From contig JBMORG010000023.1 of NCBI GenBank assembly GCA_049322355.1, positions 62,001 through 126,000 of the forward strand: a stretch of DNA of 64,000 nucleotides, written 5' to 3'. The notes under the pieces are model-generated. The model was not told where the DNA came from, did not search any database, and saw nothing but the letters and a program-made list of their open reading frames with translations. Of the stretch, positions 57,461-64,000 are shown piece after piece. This DNA comes from 0-14-0-80-60-11 sp049322355 (GTDB taxonomy: Bacteria; Desulfobacterota; Desulfobaccia; Desulfobaccales; 0-14-0-80-60-11). Positions within the stretch are counted from its first letter, which is position 1. Each line of letters starts with the position of its first letter. The translations under genes and the position numbers were made by a program.

Positions 57461-58831
57461 ATGGCAGCCCGCATTGGAAAGTCAATTTTCATTTGTCAGA
57501 ACTGTGGTTATCAGGCCCCCAAATGGCTGGGCCGCTGCCCCGATTGCGGCACCTGGAGTTCCATGGCCGAAGAGGCGGCGCCCTCCGGCCCTATTTCTGA
57601 GGCGAACCTGCCGCCCCGGCGCGGGGCCCCTCAGCCGCTTGTCCAGCTTCAGGCATCCCCCGAGACTCGCCAGGTAACCGGCCTGACGGAGTTCGACCGC
57701 ACCTTGGGGGGCAGCGTGGTTCATGGGTCTGTGGTGCTTTTGGGAGGCGATCCCGGCATCGGTAAATCCACCCTGATCCTTCAGGTGCTGGACCGTCTCT
57801 GCCGACGGGGGAATCAGGGACTTTACATTTCTGGGGAAGAGTCTGAAACCCAGCTAAAATTGCGGGCCGACCGGCTGGGGGTTTCGTCTCCGGGACTCCT
57901 GGTGGCCACGGAAACTTGTCTGGAAAACATCATCAAGATCGTGGAGGAAATCCGGCCCGCATTCCTGGCCCTGGATTCCATCCAGACCCTGTACACCGCC
58001 ACCCTGCCCGCGGCCCCCGGTTCCCTGACCCAGGTCCGGGAGACCGCCTTTCGACTGGTACAGCAGGCCAAGCTCCACGGCATGGCTACTTTCCTAATCG
58101 GCCACGTCACCAAGGAAGGCTCCATCGCCGGCCCCATGGTTTTGGAGCACCTGGTGGACACAGTCCTTTACTTGGAAGGCGACCGCAGCCACGCCTTCCG
58201 CTTGCTGCGCACCGTGAAAAACCGTTTCGGGCCCACCCATGAGTTGGGGGTTTTTGAGATGCAGGAAGCGGGCCTGGTGGAAGTGACCAACCCTTCGGGT
58301 CTGTTTATGTCGGAGCGTTCCCTGGAGGTCCCCGGCGCGGTGGTAGTCCCCAGTCTTGAGGGTTCCCGCCCCATCCTGGTGGAGGTTCAGGCCCTGGTGT
58401 CGCCGTCGTCCCTGGCCCTGCCCCGGCGGCAAACCATGGGGGTGGACCCGGGCCGGGTGTCGCTTTTGGTGGCCATCCTGGAAAAGCGGGTAGGTTTGGC
58501 CATGGGCGGCCAGGATCTCTTCGTCAATGTGGCCGGGGGCGTGCGCCTCACTGAACCAGCCCTGGACCTGGGGGTGGCCCTGGCCCTGGCCTCTTCTTTT
58601 TTGGACCGGCCAGTTCCCGCGGATACGCTGATCTTCGGCGAAGTGGGACTCACCGGCGAAGTCAGAGCCGTCAGTGCCCCCGAACTGCGCCTTAAAGAAG
58701 GCGCTAAACTTGGGTTCCATCGGGCTCTTTTGGCCCTGCGGCAAAAAGAATCCCTAAGTGATTATCCGGGCCTGAAACTGATCGGGGTGGACACCCTGGC
58801 TGCGGCGATTAGGAGTTTGTTTCCGAAATGA
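57461..58831 (+). CDS. radA: DNA repair protein RadA
   Basis: 456 residues with AAGGAAGGAG upstream. Domains: N-terminal C4 zinc finger (FICQNCGYQAPKWLGRCPDC), RecA-like ATPase with Walker A GGDPGIGKSTLIL (near residue 96), the RadA-specific KNRFG motif (VKNRFGPTHELGVF, near residue 255), and a C-terminal Lon-protease-like domain. It moves branch points during recombination and repair. All motifs are intact. It is divergent from the CCA-adding gene and ends 223 bp before a toxin-antitoxin module. Confidence 0.97.
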   Translation: MAARIGKSIFICQNCGYQAPKWLGRCPDCGTWSSMAEEAAPSGPISEANLPPRRGAPQPLVQLQASPETRQVTGLTEFDRTLGGSVVHGSVVLLGGDPGIGKSTLILQVLDRLCRRGNQGLYISGEESETQLKLRADRLGVSSPGLLVATETCLENIIKIVEEIRPAFLALDSIQTLYTATLPAAPGSLTQVRETAFRLVQQAKLHGMATFLIGHVTKEGSIAGPMVLEHLVDTVLYLEGDRSHAFRLLRTVKNRFGPTHELGVFEMQEAGLVEVTNPSGLFMSERSLEVPGAVVVPSLEGSRPILVEVQALVSPSSLALPRRQTMGVDPGRVSLLVAILEKRVGLAMGGQDLFVNVAGGVRLTEPALDLGVALALASSFLDRPVPADTLIFGEVGLTGEVRAVSAPELRLKEGAKLGFHRALLALRQKESLSDYPGLKLIGVDTLAAAIRSLFPK

Positions 58832-59023
58832 TTCAGGAGGATAGGCCGCGGTCAACCACCAATGCCCTTTCTTTTAGGCTCCTACCCCCAATCCCTGAAA
58901 CACTACGGTTCATGATTGTTAAGGGAGGTTGTCAATTTTTTTTTCGTCCCCTGCGAAAATGGCAAAATGTACATTAAGGGACGCAAGCGCTCAATTCTTT
59001 ATTACGCAAATATGGATTGACTT

Positions 59024-59049
59024 GTAACCTGATACGTAATAGGATACAA
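59024..59049. promoter_or_regulatory. possible HigA operator
   Basis: TGTAACCT and AGGATACA face each other (one mismatch), separated by ten bases, just before the GTG start of the toxin gene. ATTACG/CGTAAT at 59001-59006 and 59035-59040 is a second inverted pair. It would suit autoregulation of the module; weak evidence only. Confidence 0.35.
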
Positions 59050-59054
59050 TATTA

Positions 59055-59333
59055 GTGATCAGCACCATAGCGCATAAGGGGTTAGCCGCCCTCTATTATG
59101 ATGATCAGACCAAGGGAGTGCAACAGTCCCTGGTAAAGCGGTTGCGGCAGATTCTGGCTTTGCTGGCTACGGCCTCCGCCATTGAGGACATGAACATTCC
59201 AGGTCTGAGGCTTCATCAGCTTAAGGGCGATCTGGCTGGCTTTTATGCCGTATCCGTTTCAGGTAATTGGCGGGTGGTTTTTCGCTTTGAGGAAGGCAAG
59301 GCCACCGACGTTGATTTGATTGATTACCATTAG
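59055..59333 (+). CDS. higB: HigB-type toxin
   Basis: 92 residues, GTG start. RelE/HigB fold: TIAHKGLAALYYDDQTKGV, then RLRQILALLATASAIEDMNI and KGDLAGFYAVSVSGNWRVVF, ending VDLIDYH. All core strands and the terminal His are present, so it should be an active ribosome-dependent mRNase. The antitoxin starts 12 bp later. It differs clearly from the HigB at 29033-29320. Confidence 0.9.
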   Translation: MISTIAHKGLAALYYDDQTKGVQQSLVKRLRQILALLATASAIEDMNIPGLRLHQLKGDLAGFYAVSVSGNWRVVFRFEEGKATDVDLIDYH

Positions 59334-59345
59334 GAGTAAGACGCC

Positions 59346-59648
59346 ATGACTATGAAGAATCCTCCGCATCCGGGCGAGATTATCCGGGAATTGTGCCTCG
59401 AGCCCCTGGGCCTGACCGTCACGCAGGCCGCCCAAGGACTAGGCGTAACCCGCAAGACCCTTTCCATGCTGGTGAACGGTCACGCGGGCATTTCCCCGGA
59501 AATGGCCGTCAGGTTATCGCAGGCTTTTGGCCGCAGTCCCGAGAGTTGGTTACAGCTTCAGGCGCAATATGACCTTGCGCAAGTCAGAAAATCGGCCAAG
59601 GAGATCAACCTCAAACCGCTTTATGTCTCTACGGCTCCGCAAGCTTGA
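59346..59648 (+). CDS. higA: HigA-type antitoxin, first copy
   Basis: 100 residues. PPHPGEIIRELCLEPLGLTV is the HigA start; the helix-turn-helix is QAAQGLGVTRKTLSMLVNGH, followed by AGISPEMAVRLSQAFG. It should pair with the toxin just upstream. Stop at 59648, 21 bp before a second gene of the same family. Confidence 0.9.
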   Translation: MTMKNPPHPGEIIRELCLEPLGLTVTQAAQGLGVTRKTLSMLVNGHAGISPEMAVRLSQAFGRSPESWLQLQAQYDLAQVRKSAKEINLKPLYVSTAPQA

Positions 59649-59669
59649 TGAACAAAGGGGGCATCACCG

Positions 59670-59954
59670 ATGACGAATCCGGTTCATCCCGGTCTTCTGG
59701 TTAAGGAATGCCTTGACGATCTGGGCTTGACGGTGGCGGAAGCCGCGGCGGCTCTCCATATCACGCGGCAGCAGCTTCATAACATCGTGGCCGGGCGCAG
59801 CGGGGTTACGCCGGAAATGGCGATCCGTTTTGAAAAGGCCTTCGGCAGTACGGCGGATACCTGGCTCAGGATGCAGATGAATTATGATCTATCCCAGGCG
59901 TGCCAGCGTGCCGCAGAAATTGTAGTTGAGCGCCTGACGCCAAAGGTTGCCTAG
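59670..59954 (+). CDS. HigA-type antitoxin, second copy
   Basis: 94 residues of the same family (PVHPGLLVKECLDDLGLTV, then AEAAAALHITRQQLHNIVAG, SGVTPEMAIRFEKAFG). The two antitoxins are related but clearly diverged. No second toxin gene is nearby, so it is either a duplicate or an orphan regulator acting on the same promoter. A GC-rich hairpin GGCGGGC-CCT-GCCCGCC (59962-59978) follows the stop and may end transcription. Confidence 0.85.
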   Translation: MTNPVHPGLLVKECLDDLGLTVAEAAAALHITRQQLHNIVAGRSGVTPEMAIRFEKAFGSTADTWLRMQMNYDLSQACQRAAEIVVERLTPKVA

Positions 59955-60001
59955 CCATAGGGCGGGCCCTGCCCGCCGCAATATCGCGGCCCTGGACTGC
60001 T

Positions 60002-61183
60002 CTATAAATCCCCGTATAGAAAAAACTCCCGCCGTATCTCCAAAAACTGCGTCAGGTCATCCTGCCAAGCATGCTCTAACTCTGGCACGCTCAGGCCGTT
60101 TTCCAGGCCCCGGCGGATGGCGTCGTCCCCGGTAAGCAGGTCAAAGGGGAGGCGCACGGTTTCGTATTCGTAAGGGGGCTGGCGCCAGGCGAACCGGTCG
60201 GGGTAGAGCTGCCGGATCGCGGCCAGCAGGGCCAGGGTGGTGTAATAGGGTTTGAAGGTGAGGCGGTCGGTTATGTGGAGCTGAAACCCCTGGCACAGTT
60301 CCCCGGCCCATTTATGGAAAGTGGGCTCGAAACAAGCCGTTCGCAGGATCACCCCGGGCAGTTCGATTCCCTTTAGTTGATCCAGGATGCGCCCGGGTTC
60401 CAGAAAAGGGGCGCCGAACAGTTCAAAGGGCCGGGTGGTGCCCCGACCTTCTGAAAGATTGGTGCCTTCCAACAGCACCTGGCCGGGATAGACGATGGCG
60501 CCGTCCAGGGTGGGCAGATTGGGAGAGGGCAGCACCCAGGGGAGCCCGGTGGCGTCATAATAGTCTCCCCGGCGCCAGCCCCTGGCCTCGATGACCTCCA
60601 GGTCGCAGCCGATTTTCTGGGTGACGTTATAGTAGCGGGCCAATTCCCCCAGGCTGAAGCCGTGGCGCATGGGCAAGGGGTAGGGTCCCACAAAAGAGGC
60701 CCACTCCGGCTGTAACATATTGCCTTCCACCTGGGTCCCACCGATGGGGTTGGGCCGGTCCAACACCACCACCTTTTTATCCAGGGGAGCGGCGGCCTCC
60801 ATCACCTTGGCCAGGGTGGCGGCAAAGGTGTAGACCCGAGTGCCAACATCCATCAAGTCTACCAGGATCACATCAGCCAATGCCAAAGCATCGGCCGGCG
60901 GGCTCATGCGGGGTCCATAGAGGCTCACCACCGGTAGATGCAGGATCGGATCGACAAAATCAGCGGAGGCGATCATATTGTCCTGTTTTTCTCCCAGGAG
61001 GCCGTGCTGAGGGCTAAACAGAACCTTGAGTTGTCCGGAGAACTGACGGGCAATTAATTCCCGGGCATTGGTCAGGTCGGGGGCGACGCTGGCCGGGTGG
61101 CACAAAAGCCCCAGTCGGCTGCCTCTCGCCCATTGCGGCGGTTCTTGCAGAAAGATCGTTAAACCCGACGCCAGCCGGCTCAT
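60002..61183 (-). CDS. NamZ-like exo-beta-N-acetylmuramidase (DUF1343)
   Basis: 393 residues from the ATG at 61183, which has GGGGGAAGG upstream. DUF1343 marks are GLLCHPASVAPDL near residue 22, VLFSPQHGLLGEKQD, VDLMDVGTRVYTF, VVVLDRPNPIGG, and GVILRTACFEPTFHKW. The characterised member, Bacillus NamZ, removes terminal N-acetylmuramic acid from peptidoglycan pieces. It lacks a signal peptide here, so it may act in the cytoplasm on recycled muropeptides. The next gene on the same strand is a GNAT protein. Confidence 0.85.
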   Translation of the reverse strand: MSRLASGLTIFLQEPPQWARGSRLGLLCHPASVAPDLTNARELIARQFSGQLKVLFSPQHGLLGEKQDNMIASADFVDPILHLPVVSLYGPRMSPPADALALADVILVDLMDVGTRVYTFAATLAKVMEAAAPLDKKVVVLDRPNPIGGTQVEGNMLQPEWASFVGPYPLPMRHGFSLGELARYYNVTQKIGCDLEVIEARGWRRGDYYDATGLPWVLPSPNLPTLDGAIVYPGQVLLEGTNLSEGRGTTRPFELFGAPFLEPGRILDQLKGIELPGVILRTACFEPTFHKWAGELCQGFQLHITDRLTFKPYYTTLALLAAIRQLYPDRFAWRQPPYEYETVRLPFDLLTGDDAIRRGLENGLSVPELEHAWQDDLTQFLEIRREFFLYGDL

Positions 61184-61262
61184 AGCCGCCCTTCCCCCGG
61201 AAAATATCAAGAGGGCAGGGGAGTTTTTGCGTCCTTCCCTGCCCTCCATAAAGCGATTGTTT

Positions 61263-61871
61263 TTAGAATTCCGCTTCGTCTCGTTTTACTACCGAGCGCA
61301 TCATCAAGACCACATCATGAGTCACTCCGTCCTTGCGGATAAAATAGTCATCCAGGATGCATTTCTGCTCGAAACCCTTGGCCCGGAACGCTTTGATGAC
61401 TTTTTTGTGGTCTGCCAGGACTTCGGCTTTCACCCAAATGAGATTTTCCTGGAGGGCCAGGTTGAGTATTTCTTCCAGCATCAAAGACCCTAATCCCAGG
61501 TTACGGAAAGGTCTGGAAACAAAGATGCGAATCTCCCCGATATGTTTGGCGGCATGCTTGCCCCGGTGAAGAGTGGCGTCAGCAATGATCCGATTGCTCT
61601 CCAGGTCCACCGCCAACAGGGGCAGAACTTTGCGATAGTTGAGGTGGTCGATCCAGTATTTGACCAATTTCACATCTTTGACATCTTGCTTCAGGAACCG
61701 AATATCCTCTTCCGGAGCCTCCTGGAACATCTGAACCAGACCATCCCCATCCTGCTCGTTGAGGAAGCGGAACATCACCCGTTTGCCGTTTTTCAAGGTG
61801 GCAAATTTGCGGTAGGCAACATAATTGATCATTGCGGGCCTCAATATGGAGTTCAAAAAATCTGTGCCCAT
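61263..61871 (-). CDS. GNAT-family acetyltransferase
   Basis: 202 residues from ATG 61871, chosen for the GGAGGGGG ribosome site. The acetyl-CoA binding motif is seen as FRNLGLGSLMLEEIL (R/Q-x-x-G-x-G form) near residue 123, preceded by the beta4 strand HIGEIRIFVSRPF. AFRAKGFEQKCILDDYF closes the fold. Substrate unknown. It stands 80 bp upstream of the NamZ-like gene and could be in its unit. Confidence 0.85.
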   Translation of the reverse strand: MGTDFLNSILRPAMINYVAYRKFATLKNGKRVMFRFLNEQDGDGLVQMFQEAPEEDIRFLKQDVKDVKLVKYWIDHLNYRKVLPLLAVDLESNRIIADATLHRGKHAAKHIGEIRIFVSRPFRNLGLGSLMLEEILNLALQENLIWVKAEVLADHKKVIKAFRAKGFEQKCILDDYFIRKDGVTHDVVLMMRSVVKRDEAEF

Positions 61872-62328
61872 GATACCCCCTCCATAGGATTTGTCAAGGC
61901 AACGGTGATTAATGGGACCCTCCCGGCTTATACCTGTCAAATTCCTTCCTAGCGCATATCGGCGTTTAGGCCCTCCTAATTGTTTCCTAATATTCCCAAA
62001 GGGTTAGCGATTTTCAGACTGGATAATTCTTTCTACCTATGAAAAACTGTGAAAAACCCAGAAAGCGCGAGATTTTAAAAAATCCAAGAATGTGTCGTGA
62101 TTTCGGAAAACTCTCATAGGCGCATAGTTCTTGCCTTATAACTTATTGTTATTGCAAATAATTTTATAAAATAAGCAAGAGCCGCACCAGTAATGAGTTT
62201 TGTAACGAAAAATTAACTCAATGCTAACAATCGATCCTAAGGTTGATTTCGCTCTAGTCCCTTTGACCCGGATGCCCCGGCAAGGTTAATATCCCCCCAC
62301 AACAAGCGGCGACAAACCGAGGGGGAGT
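61872..62328. other. AT-rich dnaA upstream region
   Basis: 457 bp without a gene. Positions about 62140-62230 are strongly AT-rich. One sequence matches the loose DnaA-box consensus (TGTGAAAAA at 62048-62056, that is TTTTTCACA on the minus strand). The number of boxes is too small to call an origin. Possible autoregulation of dnaA. Confidence 0.4.
62263..62292 (+). promoter_or_regulatory. possible sigma70 promoter for dnaA
   Basis: TTGACC (62263-62268), 18-bp spacer, TAATAT (62287-62292). Start near 62299, leader about 30 nt containing GGGGGAG before the ATG. Confidence 0.4.
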
Positions 62329-63705
62329 ATGGAAACCATCTGGCAAACCGCCAAGGAAATCATCAAGGACGAGCTGCCCTCTGCCACTTTTGACCTATGG
62401 ATTGAACCCCTTCAAGCGGAATCGGGCTCAGGGGGAGAGCTAGTTCTATCTTGTCCCAATCCCTTTGCGTTACGGTGGATCCAAGCCAATTACCTCAGGC
62501 TGATCCGCCAAACCCTGGAAAACACTTTAAAGCAAAACCTGCCGGTGCATTTGAAATTGCTCACCGCACCGGCGAGGCAGCAAGCTTTGGTCCAAGTGTG
62601 CCAGCCTGCCCTCCCTCTGCTCCCGGAAAAACCACCGGGGCGGGGATTAAACCGGGCCTTCACATTCGACCAATTTGTAGTCGGAGCCTCCAACCGCCTG
62701 GCTTATCAGGCCTCCCGGGCCCTGGCCCGTAACGATACTTTTTATAATCGCATTCTTTTCCTCACCTCAGGACCAGGTCTGGGGAAAAGCCACCTGTCCC
62801 AGGCAGTGGGTAATTTTGTCTCCAAGTCCGCTGCCGGGAGAAAGGTGCGTTATATTACGGCGGAAAATTTCGCTAATGAAATGGTTCATGCCCTCAAAAA
62901 CGGACGCATGTCCACTTTCAAAGAGCGCTTTCGCCAAGACTGCGACATTTTGCTGTTGGAAGAAGTGCAGTTTTTGAGCGGCAAAGAGAAGATCCAGGCG
63001 GAAGTCTGCTACACCCTGGATACGCTCATCAGCAAGAATAAGCGGCTGGTGTTTACCAGTTGCTATCTACCGGCGGAAATTGGCCAGATCTCCCAGGAAC
63101 TGCGTTCCCGACTCACCGGCGGCCTCATTACCCCCATCGGCCCGCCGGACTTCACCACCCGGGTCAATATCCTCGACACCAAGGCCAAAAACCGGGGAGT
63201 ACAGGTGCCTTTAAAGATTTTGGAGTGCCTGGCCGAATACGTTGACGAGGACGTGCGCCGTTTGGAAAGTGCTCTGGATTGCCTGGTGGCCCGGACCACT
63301 TTGTTGGAGGAACCTTTCAGTCTCCGTCTGGCCCAGGAAGTACTCCAGGATTTAAGGGCCGTGGATTCCAGGCTGAAAACCCCGGATATTCAGAAAATCG
63401 TAACTGATTTTTATGGGGTAAGCCTGCCGGATCTGCTGGGACGGTCGCGACAAAAACGATTGGTGCGGGCCCGGCAGATGGCCCTCTATTTTTGCCGCAT
63501 CTATACGGAAAAAACCATGGTGGAGTTGGGGCGCCTGTTCCAGCGTTCCCATGCTGCGGTGGTGCACGCCCTCCAAACCTTGGACCGGGACCGCAAGACC
63601 CAACCCCGGGTAGCCCAGGAATTACAACTGTTGGAGGAGAAGTTGGCTCAAGCCAAAGTCAGATCGACGGCGAAGAAAGCACCATGTCTTCGCACCGATG
63701 CTTGA
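62329..63705 (+). CDS. dnaA: DnaA-like replication initiator, divergent in its DNA-binding signature
   Basis: 458 residues with DnaA domain order. Domain I (residues 1-80, FDLWIEPLQA), a short linker, the AAA+ domain with Walker A SGPGLGKSHLSQAV (147-160) and Walker B DILLLEEVQFLSGKEK (206-221; Glu-Glu where Asp-Asp is usual), the Arg finger LRSRLTGGLI, and domain IV. The DnaA signature usually reads GGRDHTTV; here it is QRSHAAVVHAL at about 404-414. The AAA+ part is complete. It could be the main initiator or a DnaA paralogue. No dnaN follows, and the 3' end overlaps phoU by 47 bp. Confidence 0.88.
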   Translation: METIWQTAKEIIKDELPSATFDLWIEPLQAESGSGGELVLSCPNPFALRWIQANYLRLIRQTLENTLKQNLPVHLKLLTAPARQQALVQVCQPALPLLPEKPPGRGLNRAFTFDQFVVGASNRLAYQASRALARNDTFYNRILFLTSGPGLGKSHLSQAVGNFVSKSAAGRKVRYITAENFANEMVHALKNGRMSTFKERFRQDCDILLLEEVQFLSGKEKIQAEVCYTLDTLISKNKRLVFTSCYLPAEIGQISQELRSRLTGGLITPIGPPDFTTRVNILDTKAKNRGVQVPLKILECLAEYVDEDVRRLESALDCLVARTTLLEEPFSLRLAQEVLQDLRAVDSRLKTPDIQKIVTDFYGVSLPDLLGRSRQKRLVRARQMALYFCRIYTEKTMVELGRLFQRSHAAVVHALQTLDRDRKTQPRVAQELQLLEEKLAQAKVRSTAKKAPCLRTDA

Positions 63706-64000
63706 TGACCCGGCCTTCCACAATAAATACTATGTCTTCCGCAATGTTGGTAGCCAGATCGGCGATGCGTTCCAAATTACGGACGATAATCAGAAAGTGA
63801 TGGAGCCGGACCACCCAGCGGGACTCTTTAATCATGTAATCCAAAATCTTCTGGATATATTCATCGTCCAGGATATCCACTTCCACATCCCGCTGGCAGA
63901 CTTGCATAGCCAACTTGGGGTCCTGATTAACAAAGGCGTCGATACTGGTGCGGACCATCCCCAAGGCGATATCCGCCATGATCTTGATATCGATGGGAAT
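63659..64000 (-). CDS. phoU: phosphate signalling protein PhoU, C-terminal part
   Basis: The frame is open to the window edge, so the start is outside. About 114 residues are visible, the second three-helix bundle of PhoU: DIALGMVRTSIDAFVNQDPK, and a metal-site-like ESRWVVRLHHFLIIVRNLER, ending IADLATNIAEDIVFIVEGR and a short tail. PhoU links the Pst transporter to PhoR/PhoB signalling. Its stop at 63659 lies inside dnaA, so the two convergent genes overlap by 47 bp. Confidence 0.93.
   Translation of the reverse strand: MPIDIKIMADIALGMVRTSIDAFVNQDPKLAMQVCQRDVEVDILDDEYIQKILDYMIKESRWVVRLHHFLIIVRNLERIADLATNIAEDIVFIVEGRVIKHRCEDMVLSSPSI

Noticed and set aside
61872..62328. Replication origin upstream of dnaA
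   Set aside because: Only one loose DnaA box and no clear unwinding repeats; AT-richness alone is not enough.
1..64000. tRNA, rRNA, riboswitch or integrase/attachment site
   Set aside because: No T-loop or acceptor-stem pattern, conserved riboswitch core or integrase gene was found by eye; a covariance-model search would be needed to exclude small RNAs.

Overview
The window looks like a chromosome segment of a Gram-negative anaerobe, most likely from the former Deltaproteobacteria (Desulfobacterota). The evidence is a GC-rich sequence with AT-rich spacers, a futalosine-type menaquinone pathway, a four-subunit 2-oxoacid:ferredoxin oxidoreductase joined to NuoEFG-like subunits, a phenylacetate-CoA ligase with Liv transporters, an exosortase-type (PEP-CTERM-like) protein, a RAYT with its REPs, and class III CoA-transferases. 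The species cannot be fixed from the sequence alone, and no rRNA or tRNA gene was seen.

Layout. 0.2-2.6 kb: a lipoprotein alpha/beta hydrolase and two membrane proteins. 2.7-7.5 kb: livH-livM-livF-livG-paaK, without a solute-binding protein. 7.7-8.6 kb: an outer-membrane barrel with a near-consensus sigma70 promoter and a classical terminator. 8.6-17.5 kb: a menaquinone block, all on the minus strand (mqnE, mqnC, a purine nucleoside phosphorylase-family gene, mqnX, mqnA, then UbiD-, UbiX- and UbiA-type late genes), followed upstream by a TetR regulator. The same TGACCA-N2-TGGTCA palindrome sits at the mqnE and tetR starts. 18.7-28.7 kb: a sigma54-type promoter with a PEP-CTERM-like protein, valS, a frameshifted remnant, a small lipoprotein, a GAF-GGDEF protein, nadC, proC and pdxA. 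28.7-35.6 kb: a HigBA module, then the porGDAB-nuoEFG operon ending at a strong terminator. 36-37 kb: a RAYT bracketed by three REP palindromes. 36.7-39.8 kb: purA and a well-expressed acyl-CoA synthetase.

40-46.6 kb carries three glycosyltransferases, an SGNH hydrolase and a cysteine-less thioredoxin-fold protein, plus a toxin-antitoxin pair whose toxin is broken by one extra base. 47.1-50.7 kb is the most unusual unit. It has a sigma54-type promoter, two class III CoA-transferase subunits of which only one keeps the catalytic Asp, two small Cys-rich proteins, and a clean terminator. 51-55.6 kb groups an LsrF-like aldolase/thiolase, a zinc alcohol dehydrogenase, a secreted protein, a class II aldolase and an RpiR regulator. 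55.7-64 kb holds a CCA-adding/HD protein, radA, a toxin with two tandem antitoxins, NamZ, a GNAT protein, a divergent dnaA and the 3' part of phoU.

How the parts fit. The mqn block makes 1,4-dihydroxy-6-naphthoate-derived menaquinone; mqnD and the final methyltransferase are not here. The por-nuo operon links 2-oxoacid oxidation to NAD(H). The Liv/PaaK genes, the acyl-CoA synthetase and the CoA-transferase operon suggest use of carboxylic or aromatic acids as CoA esters. Spacers carry many short palindromic repeats, some of them inside operons.
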